A DNA stretch of 64,000 nucleotides from Erodium maritimum (taxonomy: Eukaryota; Streptophyta; Magnoliopsida; Geraniales; Geraniaceae): positions 15,927,228 through 15,991,227 of the forward strand of contig OY997595.1 in the NCBI GenBank assembly GCA_963921825.1, written 5' to 3'. A program made the translations under genes and the position numbers. Below the pieces are notes generated by a model that saw only the letters and a list, made by a program, of their open reading frames with translations, was not told the origin of the DNA and made no database searches. The stretch's first letter is position 1. Each line of letters begins with the position of its first letter. Shown one piece after another: positions 44,496 to 54,493 of this stretch.

Positions 44496-47400
44496 CCTCA
44501 GGGTTCTTCTGGGTATCAACAGAGACCTCAAGGACAGGGCTATCAACAAAGGCCCCAGAACCAGCAGTATCAGCAAAGGGCGCAGAATCAGCAGTATCAG
44601 AACCAGCAGCCCCAGAATGCACCACCACAAGAGTCCTCCTCCAAACTAGAGCAGATGATGCTAACTATGATGGCACAGATGAAGGAGGATAGTGAGCTGC
44701 ACAAGGCAGCGGTGCAAGAGCAGAAGACAGTGAACCGGAACAATGATTCCCGGTTCCAAAAGTTGGAAACCCAGATGAGTCAACTGGCCAATGCAATGAA
44801 TTCGAGGGCTCCTGGAAGCCTCCCGAGCAACACAGAAAGGAATCCTAGGGAGGATGTCCATGCAGTCACGTTGAGGTCTGGGAAGTCCATGGTGGAGCTG
44901 GCAAGGGCTAAAGAGAATGTAGCTGAAAAGGTTCAAGGAACAGAGGACCCGAGTCAAGAAGAAGGGCAAGATGAAAGCTTGGAAAGACCAGAGGAACAAG
45001 GACTCGCCAAAGGTAAGAAGGTAAGGGAGTCCATAGTTGAAGCAGAAACTAGGACTCCACCTCTTCCATTCCCTTCTGTTGCTAAGAAAAATAAAGTCGA
45101 TGCTCAATTCTCTAAATTTCTAAACATGTTTAGGAAGTTAGAAATTAATATTCCTTTTCTTGATGCTATTCAAGGTATGCCTGTCTATGCTAAGTTCTTG
45201 AAAGATATTATCACTAACAAGAGAAAGTTAGGTGAATTTGAGACAGTGAACCTGAGTGAGGAGTGTTCTGCAGTGTTGTTGAACAAATTACCCCCTAAGC
45301 TTAAAGACCCTGGGAGTTTCACCTTACCTTGTGAGATGGATCATATTTCATTTGCTAGAGCATTATGTGATCTTGGTGCAAGTATTAACTTAATGCCTTT
45401 AGCAGTGTTCAGGAGATTAGGCCTTGGGAACGAGCCAAAACCAACCTCCATATCTTTGGAATTAGCTGATAGGTCAATCAAATATCCTAGGGGTATTGTA
45501 GAGGATATCCTAGTGAAGGTCGATAAATTTATCTTCCCCGCTGATTTCCTTATTTTAGATATGGCAGAGGACTATGAAATCCCTCTGATTTTGGGTAGGC
45601 CATTCTTAGCCACAGCTAGGGCTCTAATTGATGTGGAGGAAGGTAAATTGACCATTAGGTATGGTCAAGAGGAAGTTGTTTTTAATGTCTTCCGAGCCAT
45701 GAAACATGCTAGGGGAGATGACACATGCTTTTCTATTGATGCTTTTGATCATGGTTGTCAAGAAAATTTTAATATATCTAGGTTTAATGATCCCCTAGAA
45801 GCATCTTTAATTGAAAGCCTGTCTAATGAAGTTTCATATCCACAGGAAGGTATAGATGAAGCAGTGCACTTGTTGGAGGCATGCAAGCCTATGAGGGCTC
45901 GTCAGAGCAAGTTTCAGACTTTGGAGGCCCCTACGGGACCTAAGCTGAAGCTGTCAATTGAACAGGCTCCTGAATTAGAATTGAAACCATTACCTGATAA
46001 TTTGAAATATGTATTTTTAAATGATAATGGTACTTTACCTGTGATAATTTCATCTGCTTTATCTGAATTTCAGGTAGAGAAGCTGTTGAGGGTATTGAGG
46101 GAGCACAAGAGGGCTTTTGGATGGACTATTGCTGACATCCAAGGAATTAGTCCATCCATGTGCATGCACAAGATCCTGATGGAAGAAGACCACCGCCCGA
46201 GTGTGCAACAACAAAGGCGGCTCAACCCGTTGATGCAGGAAGTGGTTAAGAAGGAGGTAATCAAACTCCTTGATGCAGGTATTATCTATCCAATTTCAGA
46301 TAGTTCTTGGGTAAGTCCTGTACAATGTGTACCTAAGAAAGGGGGGATGACGGTAGTCCAAAATGATAAAAATGAATTAATCCCTACTAGGACAGTTACA
46401 GCCTGGCGGGTATGCATAGATTATAGAAAACTAAATGATGCAACGCGTAAAGATCACTTCCCCTTACCATTCATTGATCAGATGTTAGAGAAGCTAGCAG
46501 GGCATGAGTTTTATTGCTTTTTAGATGGGTATAGTGGTTACAACCAAATTGCTATAGCGCCCGAGGATCAAGAAAAGACTACTTTTACTTGTCCTTATGG
46601 AACCTTCGCATATAGGCGAATGCCATTTGGGTTATGTAACGCCCCTGCCACCTTTCAGAGATGCATGCTATCCATTTTTCATGATATGGTAGGTGCATAT
46701 CTGGAAGTTTTCATGGATGATTTTACCATGTTTGGCTCCTCATTTGATAATTGTTTAATTAATTTATCTGTTGTGTTGACTCGATGTGAGGAGTCCAATC
46801 TTGTGCTCAACTGGGAGAAATGTCATTTCATGGTAAATGAGGGCATCGTTTTAGGCCATAAGATCTCCTCAAAGGGTATTGAGGTAGATAAGGCCAAGGT
46901 GGATGTGATTGGTAGATTGCCTCCACCTAATTCAGTGAAAGCCGTTAGAAGTTTCCTTGGACATGCTGGGTTTTATCGTAGATTCATTAAGGGATTTTCT
47001 GAAATTGCTAAACCATTGAGTAACTTGTTGGTTAAGGATATTCCTTTTGTTTTTGATGATGCATGTTTGAACTCTTTTAATGTGATTAAGGAGAAACTGG
47101 TAAGTGCACCAGTGATGGTAAGCCCCGATTGGTCTCTACCTTTCGAGCTGATGTGTGATGCTAGTGATCTAGCAGTTGGGGCGGTCCTAGGCCAGAGGAA
47201 GGACAAGGTATTTCATACTATTTACTATGCTAGTAGGGTGCTTAACGAAGCTCAGGTAAATTATGCTACCACAGAAAAAGAACTATTAGCAGTAGTATTT
47301 GCTTGTGATAAATTCCACTCTTACCTTGTTCTTTCTAAAGTTGTCATTTATACTGACCACTCAGCATTGAAATATTTGCTGAGTAAAAAGGATGCCAAAC

Positions 47401-48878
47401 CCAGGTTACTGAGATGGATCTTGTTGTTGCAAGAGTTCGACCTGGAGATTAAGGACAAGAAAGGAGTTGAAAATGTGGTTGCTGACCATCTCTCACGGAT
47501 TGAAAATCCGTATGAGAATACACAGGTTCCCATCAGGGAGGAATTTCCTGATGAGCACTTGTTTCGGGTAGAGAACCAGAAGGCACCATGGTTTGCACAC
47601 ATTGCAAATTATTTGGCCTCTGGGGAGATGCCTGACGGTCTCAACTCACATCAAAAGAAGAAGTTTTTGCATGATGTTAAGAGTTATTTTTGGGATGATC
47701 CTCTTTTGTTTAAGATATGTGCAGATCAGATGATCAGAAGGTGTATCCCAGACTCGGACATGCAGAGCATTCTCTACCATTGTCATGGAGGTGAAGTTGG
47801 AGGGCATTTCGGCGGCACAAGGACAGCGAGCAAGGTGTTGGAATCCGGTTTCTACTGGCCTACTCTTTTTCATGATGCACATTTTTATGCTAAAAACTGT
47901 GATAGGTGCCAGCGAACAGGTAATATTTCTAAAAAACATGAAATGCCTATGAACATCACCATTGAGGTGGAGGTGTTCGATCTGTGGGGGATCGATTTTA
48001 TGGGACCCTTCCCAAAGTCCCATAATAATGAGTATATTTTAGTAGCTGTGGACTATGTGTCTAAGTGGGCAGAGGCAGTGGCCTTGCCCACTAACGACCA
48101 CAAACCGGTATGTGCATTTTTAAAGAAACATATTTTTTCTCGGTTTGGTACTCCTAGGGCGATCATTAGTGATGGTGGCAAACATTTTTGCAACAAACAC
48201 TTTTGGAAGCTGCTAGGTAGTTATGGTGTCCACCATAGACTCGCTACCCCTTATCACCCCCAAACCAGTGGTCAAGTAGAAGTGACCAATCGGGAGTTAA
48301 AGAGCATATTAGAAAAGACAGTCGATTCATCTAGGAAAGACTGGTCTACCAAACTTGATAATGCTCTTTGGGCTTATAGAACTGCATTTAAAACACCCAT
48401 TGGTTGCTCGCCTTATAGATTGGTTTTTGGTAAATCTTGTCACCTGCCTGTGGAATTAGAGTATAAAGCCTATTGGGCTATTAAGTTTCTTAACTTCGAT
48501 GCCCGAGTTTGTGGTGAGAACAGATTGTTGCAGTTGAATGTGCTGGACGAGTTTCGACATCAAGCATACCACAATTCAAAGCTCTATAAGGAGAGAGTAA
48601 AGTGGTATCATGATAGACGCATTGAGATGAGGGTATTCAAAGAAGGAGATAAAGTCTTGCTGTACAACTCGATATTGAAGCTCTACCCGGGCAAGCTGGT
48701 GTCAAAGTGGAGCGGTCCATATACAGTGACTCGAGTCCTTTCAAAAGGAGCAGTTGAGATCACCAATGGCGATCAAGACCCGTTCTTGGTGAATGGACAG
48801 AGAGTCAAACATTACCATGGAGGATTGATAGGAGTAGAGGAAGTGTTCCTCTTGGATCAGCCGGGACCCGATATTTAG
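44496..48878 (+). CDS. Athila pol: protease, RT, RNase H, integrase
   Basis: The open frame extends upstream to 44358 but joins gag at about 44496. Counting residues from 44358: aspartic protease [11 protein letters not shown] at about 337. RT runs from [11 protein letters not shown] (about 650) through [11 protein letters not shown] and GYSGYNQI to the active site FMDDF (about 786). RNase H has [16 protein letters not shown] and [11 protein letters not shown] (about 930-1050). Integrase has the HHCC region ([15 protein letters not shown]), catalytic GIDFMGPF (about 1211), ISDGGKHF (about 1270) and the Glu in [10 protein letters not shown] (about 1306). All catalytic residues are present and the frame is unbroken for about 1460 codons. 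It ends at TAG 48878. Only the gag-pol shift prevents a 1.85-kb-codon polyprotein. Confidence 0.93.
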   Translation, partial: PQGSSGYQQRPQGQGYQQRPQNQQYQQRAQNQQYQNQQPQNAPPQESSSKLEQMMLTMMAQMKEDSELHKAAVQEQKTVNRNNDSRFQKLETQMSQLANAMNSRAPGSLPSNTERNPREDVHAVTLRSGKSMVELARAKENVAEKVQGTEDPSQEEGQDESLERPEEQGLAKGKKVRESIVEAETRTPPLPFPSVAKKNKVDAQFSKFLNMFRKLEINIPFLDAIQGMPVYAKFLKDIITNKRKLGEFETVNLSEECSAVLLNKLPPKLKDPGSFTLPCEMDHISFARALCDLGASINLMPLAVFRRLGLGNEPKPTSISLELADRSIKYPRGIVEDILVKVDKFIFPADFLILDMAEDYEIPLILGRPFLATARALIDVEEGKLTIRYGQEEVVFNVFRAMKHARGDDTCFSIDAFDHGCQENFNISRFNDPLEASLIESLSNEVSYPQEGIDEAVHLLEACKPMRARQSKFQTLEAPTGPKLKLSIEQAPELELKPLPDNLKYVFLNDNGTLPVIISSALSEFQVEKLLRVLREHKRAFGWTIADIQGISPSMCMHKILMEEDHRPSVQQQRRLNPLMQEVVKKEVIKLLDAGIIYPISDSSWVSPVQCVPKKGGMTVVQNDKNELIPTRTVTAWRVCIDYRKLNDATRKDHFPLPFIDQMLEKLAGHEFYCFLDGYSGYNQIAIAPEDQEKTTFTCPYGTFAYRRMPFGLCNAPATFQRCMLSIFHDMVGAYLEVFMDDFTMFGSSFDNCLINLSVVLTRCEESNLVLNWEKCHFMVNEGIVLGHKISSKGIEVDKAKVDVIGRLPPPNSVKAVRSFLGHAGFYRRFIKGFSEIAKPLSNLLVKDIPFVFDDACLNSFNVIKEKLVSAPVMVSPDWSLPFELMCDASDLAVGAVLGQRKDKVFHTIYYASRVLNEAQVNYATTEKELLAVVFACDKFHSYLVLSKVVIYTDHSALKYLLSKKDAKPRLLRWILLLQEFDLEIKDKKGVENVVADHLSRIENPYENTQVPIREEFPDEHLFRVENQKAPWFAHIANYLASGEMPDGLNSHQKKKFLHDVKSYFWDDPLLFKICADQMIRRCIPDSDMQSILYHCHGGEVGGHFGGTRTASKVLESGFYWPTLFHDAHFYAKNCDRCQRTGNISKKHEMPMNITIEVEVFDLWGIDFMGPFPKSHNNEYILVAVDYVSKWAEAVALPTNDHKPVCAFLKKHIFSRFGTPRAIISDGGKHFCNKHFWKLLGSYGVHHRLATPYHPQTSGQVEVTNRELKSILEKTVDSSRKDWSTKLDNALWAYRTAFKTPIGCSPYRLVFGKSCHLPVELEYKAYWAIKFLNFDARVCGENRLLQLNVLDEFRHQAYHNSKLYKERVKWYHDRRIEMRVFKEGDKVLLYNSILKLYPGKLVSKWSGPYTVTRVLSKGAVEITNGDQDPFLVNGQRVKHYHGGLIGVEEVFLLDQPGPDI

Positions 48879-49062
48879 GGTCCCACAAGTCGAGCCAACG
48901 ACTTAAAACAAAGGCGCTCTTGGGAGGCAACCCAAGCTTGTATATAGTCATTTAAGTTTAATTATTATATATTGGACATGTACACACTTTAATATGGGGC
49001 TTTGTTTCCTGAAAAATGCAGGGCGATGACTCAAAAATGGGCGAAAAGGCAAGAAAAAAATA

Positions 49063-49280
49063 TGCACCAGATATCTGCACGGGGTGCAACAAATTGGTGC
49101 GTCTTGGACAGAAAGAAGAAAAAAATGCACCAAAATATTGCACGGCGTGCAAGTGGCCGTGCATTCGTGCATCAGAATATTGCACGCCGTGCAACTAAAT
49201 GGTGCAAGGCTCCAAAATTCGGGACAGAGAGCAATTTTTTTTGCACCAATTTCATGCACGCCGTGCATGAAATTGATGCA
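49063..49280. repeat. Cluster of U3-type palindromes ahead of the env-like ORF
   Basis: The best copy (49242-49280) has TGCACCA + ATTTCAT + GCACG around one central C and the matching right arm with a single mismatch. Partial copies centre on 49082, 49145 and 49187. They keep the GCACG-S-CGTGC core and the outer TGCACCA/TGGTGCA, while the inner segments differ from those in the LTR. Confidence 0.85.
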
Positions 49281-49658
49281 AGTATGCTGATTTTTTTTCA
49301 AAAATCACGTGGGGGCCACAACTTTCACCCATCACTTCCTATTTTCCCCTTTTTTCACTCCAAACCCTAACATTACCTTTCATCTTCGTGACAAAGCCTC
49401 CTATCTCCATCTTCACTCTCATCCATCTCCATTAGCTTCCATCTTCCATAGCTTTCAACCTCAAGCTTCTCCACCTCCACTAATCAATTTCATCGTCCAC
49501 CCATCACACCAAACCCGAAGCCCCACACCATAGCCACCCACACCACCAAACGAAAAAAAAGGGGGGGATTTAGCTAGAAAAAAAAATCTTGGGTCGAGCG
49601 TGTATCAAGGAACTAAGGGAGCTTGAGGAAGAAACCTGGTCGGAAAATGGAGGGTTGC

Positions 49659-49840
49659 AGACGCACTGCGTAGACGCACGTCGTGCAGTTCAGACGCACG
49701 TCGCGCACCTGCGCAGACGCACGCCGTGCAGATTGTGACGCACGCCGTGCAAGGGTCCAGACGCACGCCGTGCAAGGGTCCAGACGCACGCCGTGCATAT
49801 TCTGACGCACGCCGTGCATATTCTGACGCACGCCGTGCAA
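49659..49840 (+). repeat. Tandem array of GACGCACGCCGTGCA
   Basis: About nine units of the palindromic core GCACGYCGTGC, each preceded by AGAC or TGAC, are spaced 18-24 bp apart. The last four units are nearly identical (spacers 'agggtcc' and 'tattct'). Open frames on both strands here are artefacts. The array lies 50-230 bp ahead of the env-like start codon. Confidence 0.9.
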
Positions 49841-49887
49841 AGATATACTTGTGGTGCTTTTAGGCAGTTTTTGGTGTGCAGGTCGAA

Positions 49888-51129
49888 ATGTCTACTCGGG
49901 GCAGTGGAGGACGCAAGACGGTTGGAACCGGAGGACGTGCTTCATCATCTAGAGCAGGACGTGGGCGTGGTTCTCGAGAGGAACCCGCCAATAAGCGACA
50001 AAGAGAAGAGGAGCCCCCAAGCCCCCTTGCAGAAGAATTGCCCGACTATGACTCGAGTGATGAGGAGCCCGAGAACACCGAGGCAGGTACTCCTAATCGA
50101 GCTTGTATTTTCTTCTCTAATGATAGGAGGAAGAATATGGACCGAATCCGACTTAGACCCGTTTTGACAAATAGGTTCTTAGACCCCAAAATTTTAAGGG
50201 AATTCGGTATGGAAGCTTCATTTACCCGGAAGCTTAAGCACGTTGGGTGGCCCAAGTTGCTTACTTGGAGGGTTCCATCTTATGAGAGACTCACTCGAGA
50301 ATTTCTCGCTTCATTTTCACTGTCCTATAAGGATAGTGAGATGGTTGTGAATTTTCGAGTGTGTGGGAGAGAATTCACAGTAACTCCACTAGAGTTTGGT
50401 GAACTTGTGGGTTTTGCACCTACAGACAAGGTGCATACCCCCTGTGAATCTAATGACTTTTTGTGGGAAGGCATTTGTGGTGATGGTAAGGGTTACTCCA
50501 GATCTCCAAAAGCATCCCGACTCAAAGATCCAGAACTCTTCTATTTTCATAGGCTTCTTGCCTATACCCTCTTTGGTCGGGATGAAAGCCAAGGGACGGT
50601 AATGGTAAGGGAAATGTGTATAGTATACGATTTTGCAAGAGAGTCTAGGGCCCCACTTGAGCTTTTCTTGTTGAAGTATTTAGAAGAACAGTCTAAGAAG
50701 AGTCATCCTATCCCTATCGTGTGTGGGGCGGTAGTGACTCAGGTGGCCATGTCTTTAGGCATGTGGGATCCTGAGCTGGTTCAGGAGGACCCTATTCCTG
50801 GGTCGGGGACGCTATTGGTGGACAAGAAAGTCCTCCCACGGTTTAAACCCGCGCTACCCGCACCTGAGATGCCTGAAGCAGGCCACCCTGAGGCCGGTGA
50901 GGGCACTTCCCAGCAGGAGAGGGGTGAGGGTAGTTCCCAGCAAGTGCCATTTTGGTACCCGGAGTTACAGGCCGGCATAGAGGCCAACGGTATTGCCATT
51001 GCAGCCAATCGTCAGGTCCTTGATGATTGGCGCAATGAGTACACCCGGGACCAGTTATGGCTGAAAAGCCAGATGTCCACCCTATTCGGGCACTTGGGCA
51101 TTTCCAGGCCCGATGATCCACCTCAGTAG
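49888..51129 (+). CDS. Athila ORF1/env-like protein
   Basis: The ATG at 49888 gives 413 residues. An Arg/Gly-rich start with a KRQREEE basic patch and an acidic SSDEEPENTE stretch (about 35-60) precedes the conserved core. That core reads RLRPVLTNRFLDPKILREFGM, WPKLLTWRVPSYERLTREFLAS, FRVCGREFTVTPLEFGELVGF and FYFHRLLAYTLFGRDESQG. The C-terminal third is Pro/Glu/Gly-rich with two EGxSQQ repeats. It matches the third ORF found downstream of pol in Athila elements (Pfam 'Arabidopsis retrotransposon ORF-1'), often called env-like. I see no signal peptide and only one weakly hydrophobic stretch (about 274-293), so a true envelope role is unsupported. The frame is intact. Confidence 0.8.
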   Translation: MSTRGSGGRKTVGTGGRASSSRAGRGRGSREEPANKRQREEEPPSPLAEELPDYDSSDEEPENTEAGTPNRACIFFSNDRRKNMDRIRLRPVLTNRFLDPKILREFGMEASFTRKLKHVGWPKLLTWRVPSYERLTREFLASFSLSYKDSEMVVNFRVCGREFTVTPLEFGELVGFAPTDKVHTPCESNDFLWEGICGDGKGYSRSPKASRLKDPELFYFHRLLAYTLFGRDESQGTVMVREMCIVYDFARESRAPLELFLLKYLEEQSKKSHPIPIVCGAVVTQVAMSLGMWDPELVQEDPIPGSGTLLVDKKVLPRFKPALPAPEMPEAGHPEAGEGTSQQERGEGSSQQVPFWYPELQAGIEANGIAIAANRQVLDDWRNEYTRDQLWLKSQMSTLFGHLGISRPDDPPQ

Positions 51130-53086
51130 GCCTCTGTGGCCTAACCCCAGTTATTGTTTGTACATAGTAGTGAGTCGATTCTGCTTGTCTTATCTTTTTG
51201 CATGTGGTGGGTATTATCGGGATTATTGTCAGGCCCGCATGTCACAGTTATCATGTTGAGAGGCATAATCAGTTATTTTGTTTGTTCAAGTGTATGTTTT
51301 AGTTGTTAGTGTTTGTGCATGAGCTCTGTCGCTGGCTTGATCGGCCGAGGAGTTCTCCATCCATCTATGCACCACAGGATCCCCACGTCAGTGGCATACC
51401 ACACAGCGGTTCTTCGAGGGGCAGTTTTCTTACACTCTTGCTTATCATTGTTTTTTTTTCTCTCGCTGTTTTACTCCTATATGTCATCTGGTGGGTGCCG
51501 AGCACCCGAATTGTTGTGCTGATAGTATAAACATATAGGACTGTATGGTGGTTGAATCTATGCTAACTGACAAGTGTGGGGTGACATGTTCTGAATATTT
51601 GTTGAGGGATGCATCTGGTCAATTATGTTAGAGTCGCACTGGGACAGTGCTGTGTTTTAAAGTGTGGGGTGGGGTGCTTGCATTTCATTTCACACTTTTG
51701 GTCTGCATATTGTGCTGCATTGAAAAAAAAAATCAAAAATCAAAAAAATATATTTTCTTGTGATATGATTGAGTAAGAGTGTGCAGGATCTTAGGATTTC
51801 GATGATTGAACTGTTACACATGCTAGTTTCTTACACTGTTCAAATAATACATAGATTAGCATGAATCAATTAAGTAGAGTAAACACATGCATTAAGATCG
51901 CTCTTTTACTTGCACTTTGAGTGTTTACTTGATTAGTCGTTGCTTCCTTTGATTCCTATGCATTGTAAGCTGAGTCTAGAACTACTTGTGTATCCCAATC
52001 GAGGCGAAATAGAATGAGGAACATGGTTAAATTGAGAAAATGATTTTAGGCCATCCTTGGAACGTTTGAGCCAAATCTCTAACCTTACATTATTTTCTTA
52101 GTCACCCATTTTGAGCCTATGGCCTTTCGTTTCTAACCATTACATTACAAACCTATGTGCCCATCATTTCTTGTTTATCCTCATGTTATTTTTGAACCCA
52201 TATTTCGTGTCTTATGTGCTTCATGAGAGGGGGTATTGGGGATTTAATTGTGAGTTGAGTGATTACAAGGAAAAGGTAGTCTTGATGATAATATGTCATT
52301 TGGTTTGTGGAAAAAAAAAGAGAAAAGAAAAAGAAAATAAGGTAGAGACCTCTCTTGTACCCAAGGAATTTAATGGGTAAGAAAAAAGGAAAACAAAATC
52401 GAGAGAGGAGAAACAAAAAGGTGAAATAAAAGGAGCAAAAGAAAAAATATATATATATATTAGCCCAACAAGTAGACTCAAAAAGAGTGTCTAAGAAATG
52501 GTTTGGTAGAGACTTGAGGTGAAAGTAAGCGGGATGTGTGAAAAGTGGTTAGGGGGTGAGATGAAGCATGTTTGACACGTTTTATTTTATGAGCTTCGTG
52601 TTTTAAATCCTTTCCATGCCCTTTGCCTAGCCATACATTACAATCCGAATATAAGTCCTTTTTGATTCTGGATTGCCATGATTCCTCACGATTAGTGGAG
52701 ATGAGATTAACTAGTAGCATATGAATCTCTAAGATCCGTGTAGTAGGGAAAAAAGGAAGCGCACTAGTAAAGTGAACGAGGAGGTGTTAGGGAGTCGGTC
52801 TTTAATGTGAGTAGCAACTTGCTTATATGCATTCATCGGTTCATGTGTTTTCTTGAACTTTGTTCGATCTTGTAGTGTGTAATTCTGAGAAAGCTCTTAT
52901 GAACCACAAGCACACTTTAACTCAGTCATCACCAATTTTTCGTAACCTTTTTGCATGCTGCATCTTTATATTACCATGCTTGAATAAAGGAGGCCCGGAC
53001 TCCTCCTATCGGGGTGAACCTCGGGGTTTAACCGGAACATATCTTACTGCTTTGTTAGTTTAATTTTCTCGGGGCGAGAAAAGCTT
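51130..53086 (+). other. Athila 3' non-coding region
   Basis: This is about 2 kb with no ORF above background. It contains two extra copies of the polypurine core AAGTGTGGGGTG (51572-51583 and 51660-51671). Near 52300-52450 there is an A/G-rich tract (aaaaagagaaaagaaaaagaaaat) and a short TA run. Confidence 0.7.
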
Positions 53087-53099
53087 AAGTGTGGGGTGT
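53087..53099 (+). other. Athila polypurine tract
   Basis: AAGTGTGGGGTGT directly precedes the 3' LTR at 53100 and is the expected plus-strand primer. Confidence 0.8.
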
Positions 53100-54493
53100 T
53101 GATGTGGACATAAAATACATCTATTTTAGATGTCATTAGCCCACATTTATGTTCTTTTTAGTCCCGAGTTAATATGAAATGATGCATTTTACTCTCATAT
53201 TGTGTATTTGGTCTTGTTTCAGGGTTCATCAAGTTTTCGGAGCAAAAAGGGGCAATTCGGGAATGAAACGGAGCGAATTTGGAAGTTGGGCAGAAGTGTC
53301 AGCAACATGCACCAATTTGTTGCACGCCGTGCAACAAACTGGTGCACTCAGAACAGAGGAGTCAAGAATCTGCACCATTTTCTTGCACGGCGTGCAAGAA
53401 ACTGGTGCAACTTAAGTGCACCAGAAACTTGCACGGCGTGCAAGCGACCGTGCAAGCGTCAAAAACGCGATTTCCAGCTGCGTTTCCTATTTTTTATCAG
53501 AGTTAACCCGTCATATAAAAGGGAATTTAGGTCAGATTGAAGGGTATCACGAATTGGAGGAGAAAAACACACTTTGGAGCTTGGAGAACTTGGAGAGAAG
53601 ATCGAAGCAAGAGATTAGAACATCAAGGTTTTGTGTAATTGGATTGAAACTTGATATTGGTATTACTCTTAATGTTTAATATGAATCTCAGTGTTTTATT
53701 CATCTCTATGTGTTCTTATTCTCGTGCTATGAACTAAACTCTCATGATCTAGGGCTAGGGGTGAAGATGTGATGGATGGAATTAACTTGTTTGAGTTATG
53801 CATTTGTTAACTAGTATTAGGATTTCGTTTATTTAATTCCGTTCGTAATGCTACATTGCCTTGATCACGTTTATGTATGATTTAATCTTGTTAACCAACA
53901 ATTGAGAAATGAGGTTAGGAAGAGGAAAAAGGAATTAAGTAGCTCGGGTTTCAATCTAAGCCAGAGTATGGTTAGACTGACACGAGTGCAATAGCCATAG
54001 GAGTAAAACCCGAAAGTTAGAGGAATTCATAGAATATAATGCTATATACCGCTCTACACCTAGATTAGAGATAATTAGGTGGACCGAGTATGTTAGGGTC
54101 CTAATACGATCGAGAGATGGTTAGGACTATACTTAGAGAATTCCCGTTGCCTTTAGAATAATATTAGTTGCAAATGTATACCGAACCCCGTTAAATCATT
54201 CATCACATTCGAACCCCATTAAAGTCCTAGATCGCCTTCTATCTCTGATTTACAATCCTGTGACTTTGTGCTTATTTTCGGATCATTCACATAATCTTGT
54301 TACTTGCATGAATTTATATTTTACAAAACCAAACCAATCACCAGTATAGGAATAGCTTGATTATCGGATTAATTAACTAAAGTGTTTGTCTAATTGCTCC
54401 CTTGGGTACGATATCTCGGACTTAAAACCCGAATACTACTTGACGACCGGTACGCTTGCCGTACCATTCTGAGGGTTAAATCTCGGAGTGTCA
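53100..54493 (+). repeat. Athila 3' LTR (1394 bp)
   Basis: Same length and ends as the 5' LTR; I see two substitutions. It is followed directly by ACGTG of the truncated minus-strand LTR fragment rather than by LINE sequence. Confidence 0.95.

Larger units (their letters stand above)
48879..49887 (+). other. Athila spacer between pol and the third ORF
   Basis: Non-coding. At 49063-49280 it carries further copies of the U3-type palindromes. At 49310-49560 there is a leader-like stretch (…caaaccctaac…tctccatcttcactctcatcc). At 49659-49840 there is a tandem array of GACGCACGCCGTGCA. A possible splice acceptor, tttttggtgtgcag, lies at 49868-49881, 6 bp before the ATG at 49888. In Athila elements the third ORF is thought to be made from spliced RNA. 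Confidence 0.7.
41811..54493 (+). mobile_element. Athila-type Gypsy LTR retrotransposon (12.7 kb)
   Basis: It has 1394-bp LTRs at 41811-43204 and 53100-54493, a primer-binding site at 43211, gag, pol, a third env-like ORF, a 2-kb 3' non-coding region and a polypurine tract before the 3' LTR. Pol has protease-RT-RNase H-integrase order, which defines Gypsy (Ty3). The large size, primer site and third ORF fit the Athila lineage. I see two differences between the LTRs, so the copy is very recent or homogenised. No TSD: TAGGC precedes it and ACGTG follows it, and the flanks belong to different elements. Confidence 0.93.

Noticed and set aside
44122..45107. Minus-strand frames opposite Athila gag-pol
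   Set aside because: Shadows of the coding strand.
49659..49840. Regularly spaced short repeats resembling a CRISPR array
   Set aside because: The spacers are 3-9 bp, repeated themselves, and the array lies inside a plant Gypsy element with no cas genes.
49876..49887. Start of the env-like ORF at the upstream GTG
   Set aside because: Plant nuclear genes start at ATG; the first ATG in frame is 49888, and a likely splice acceptor lies between the two.
41811..54493. Endogenous pararetrovirus or true retrovirus
   Set aside because: Domain order, primer site, LTRs and third ORF fit an Athila retrotransposon; no movement protein, coat protein or membrane envelope features are seen.
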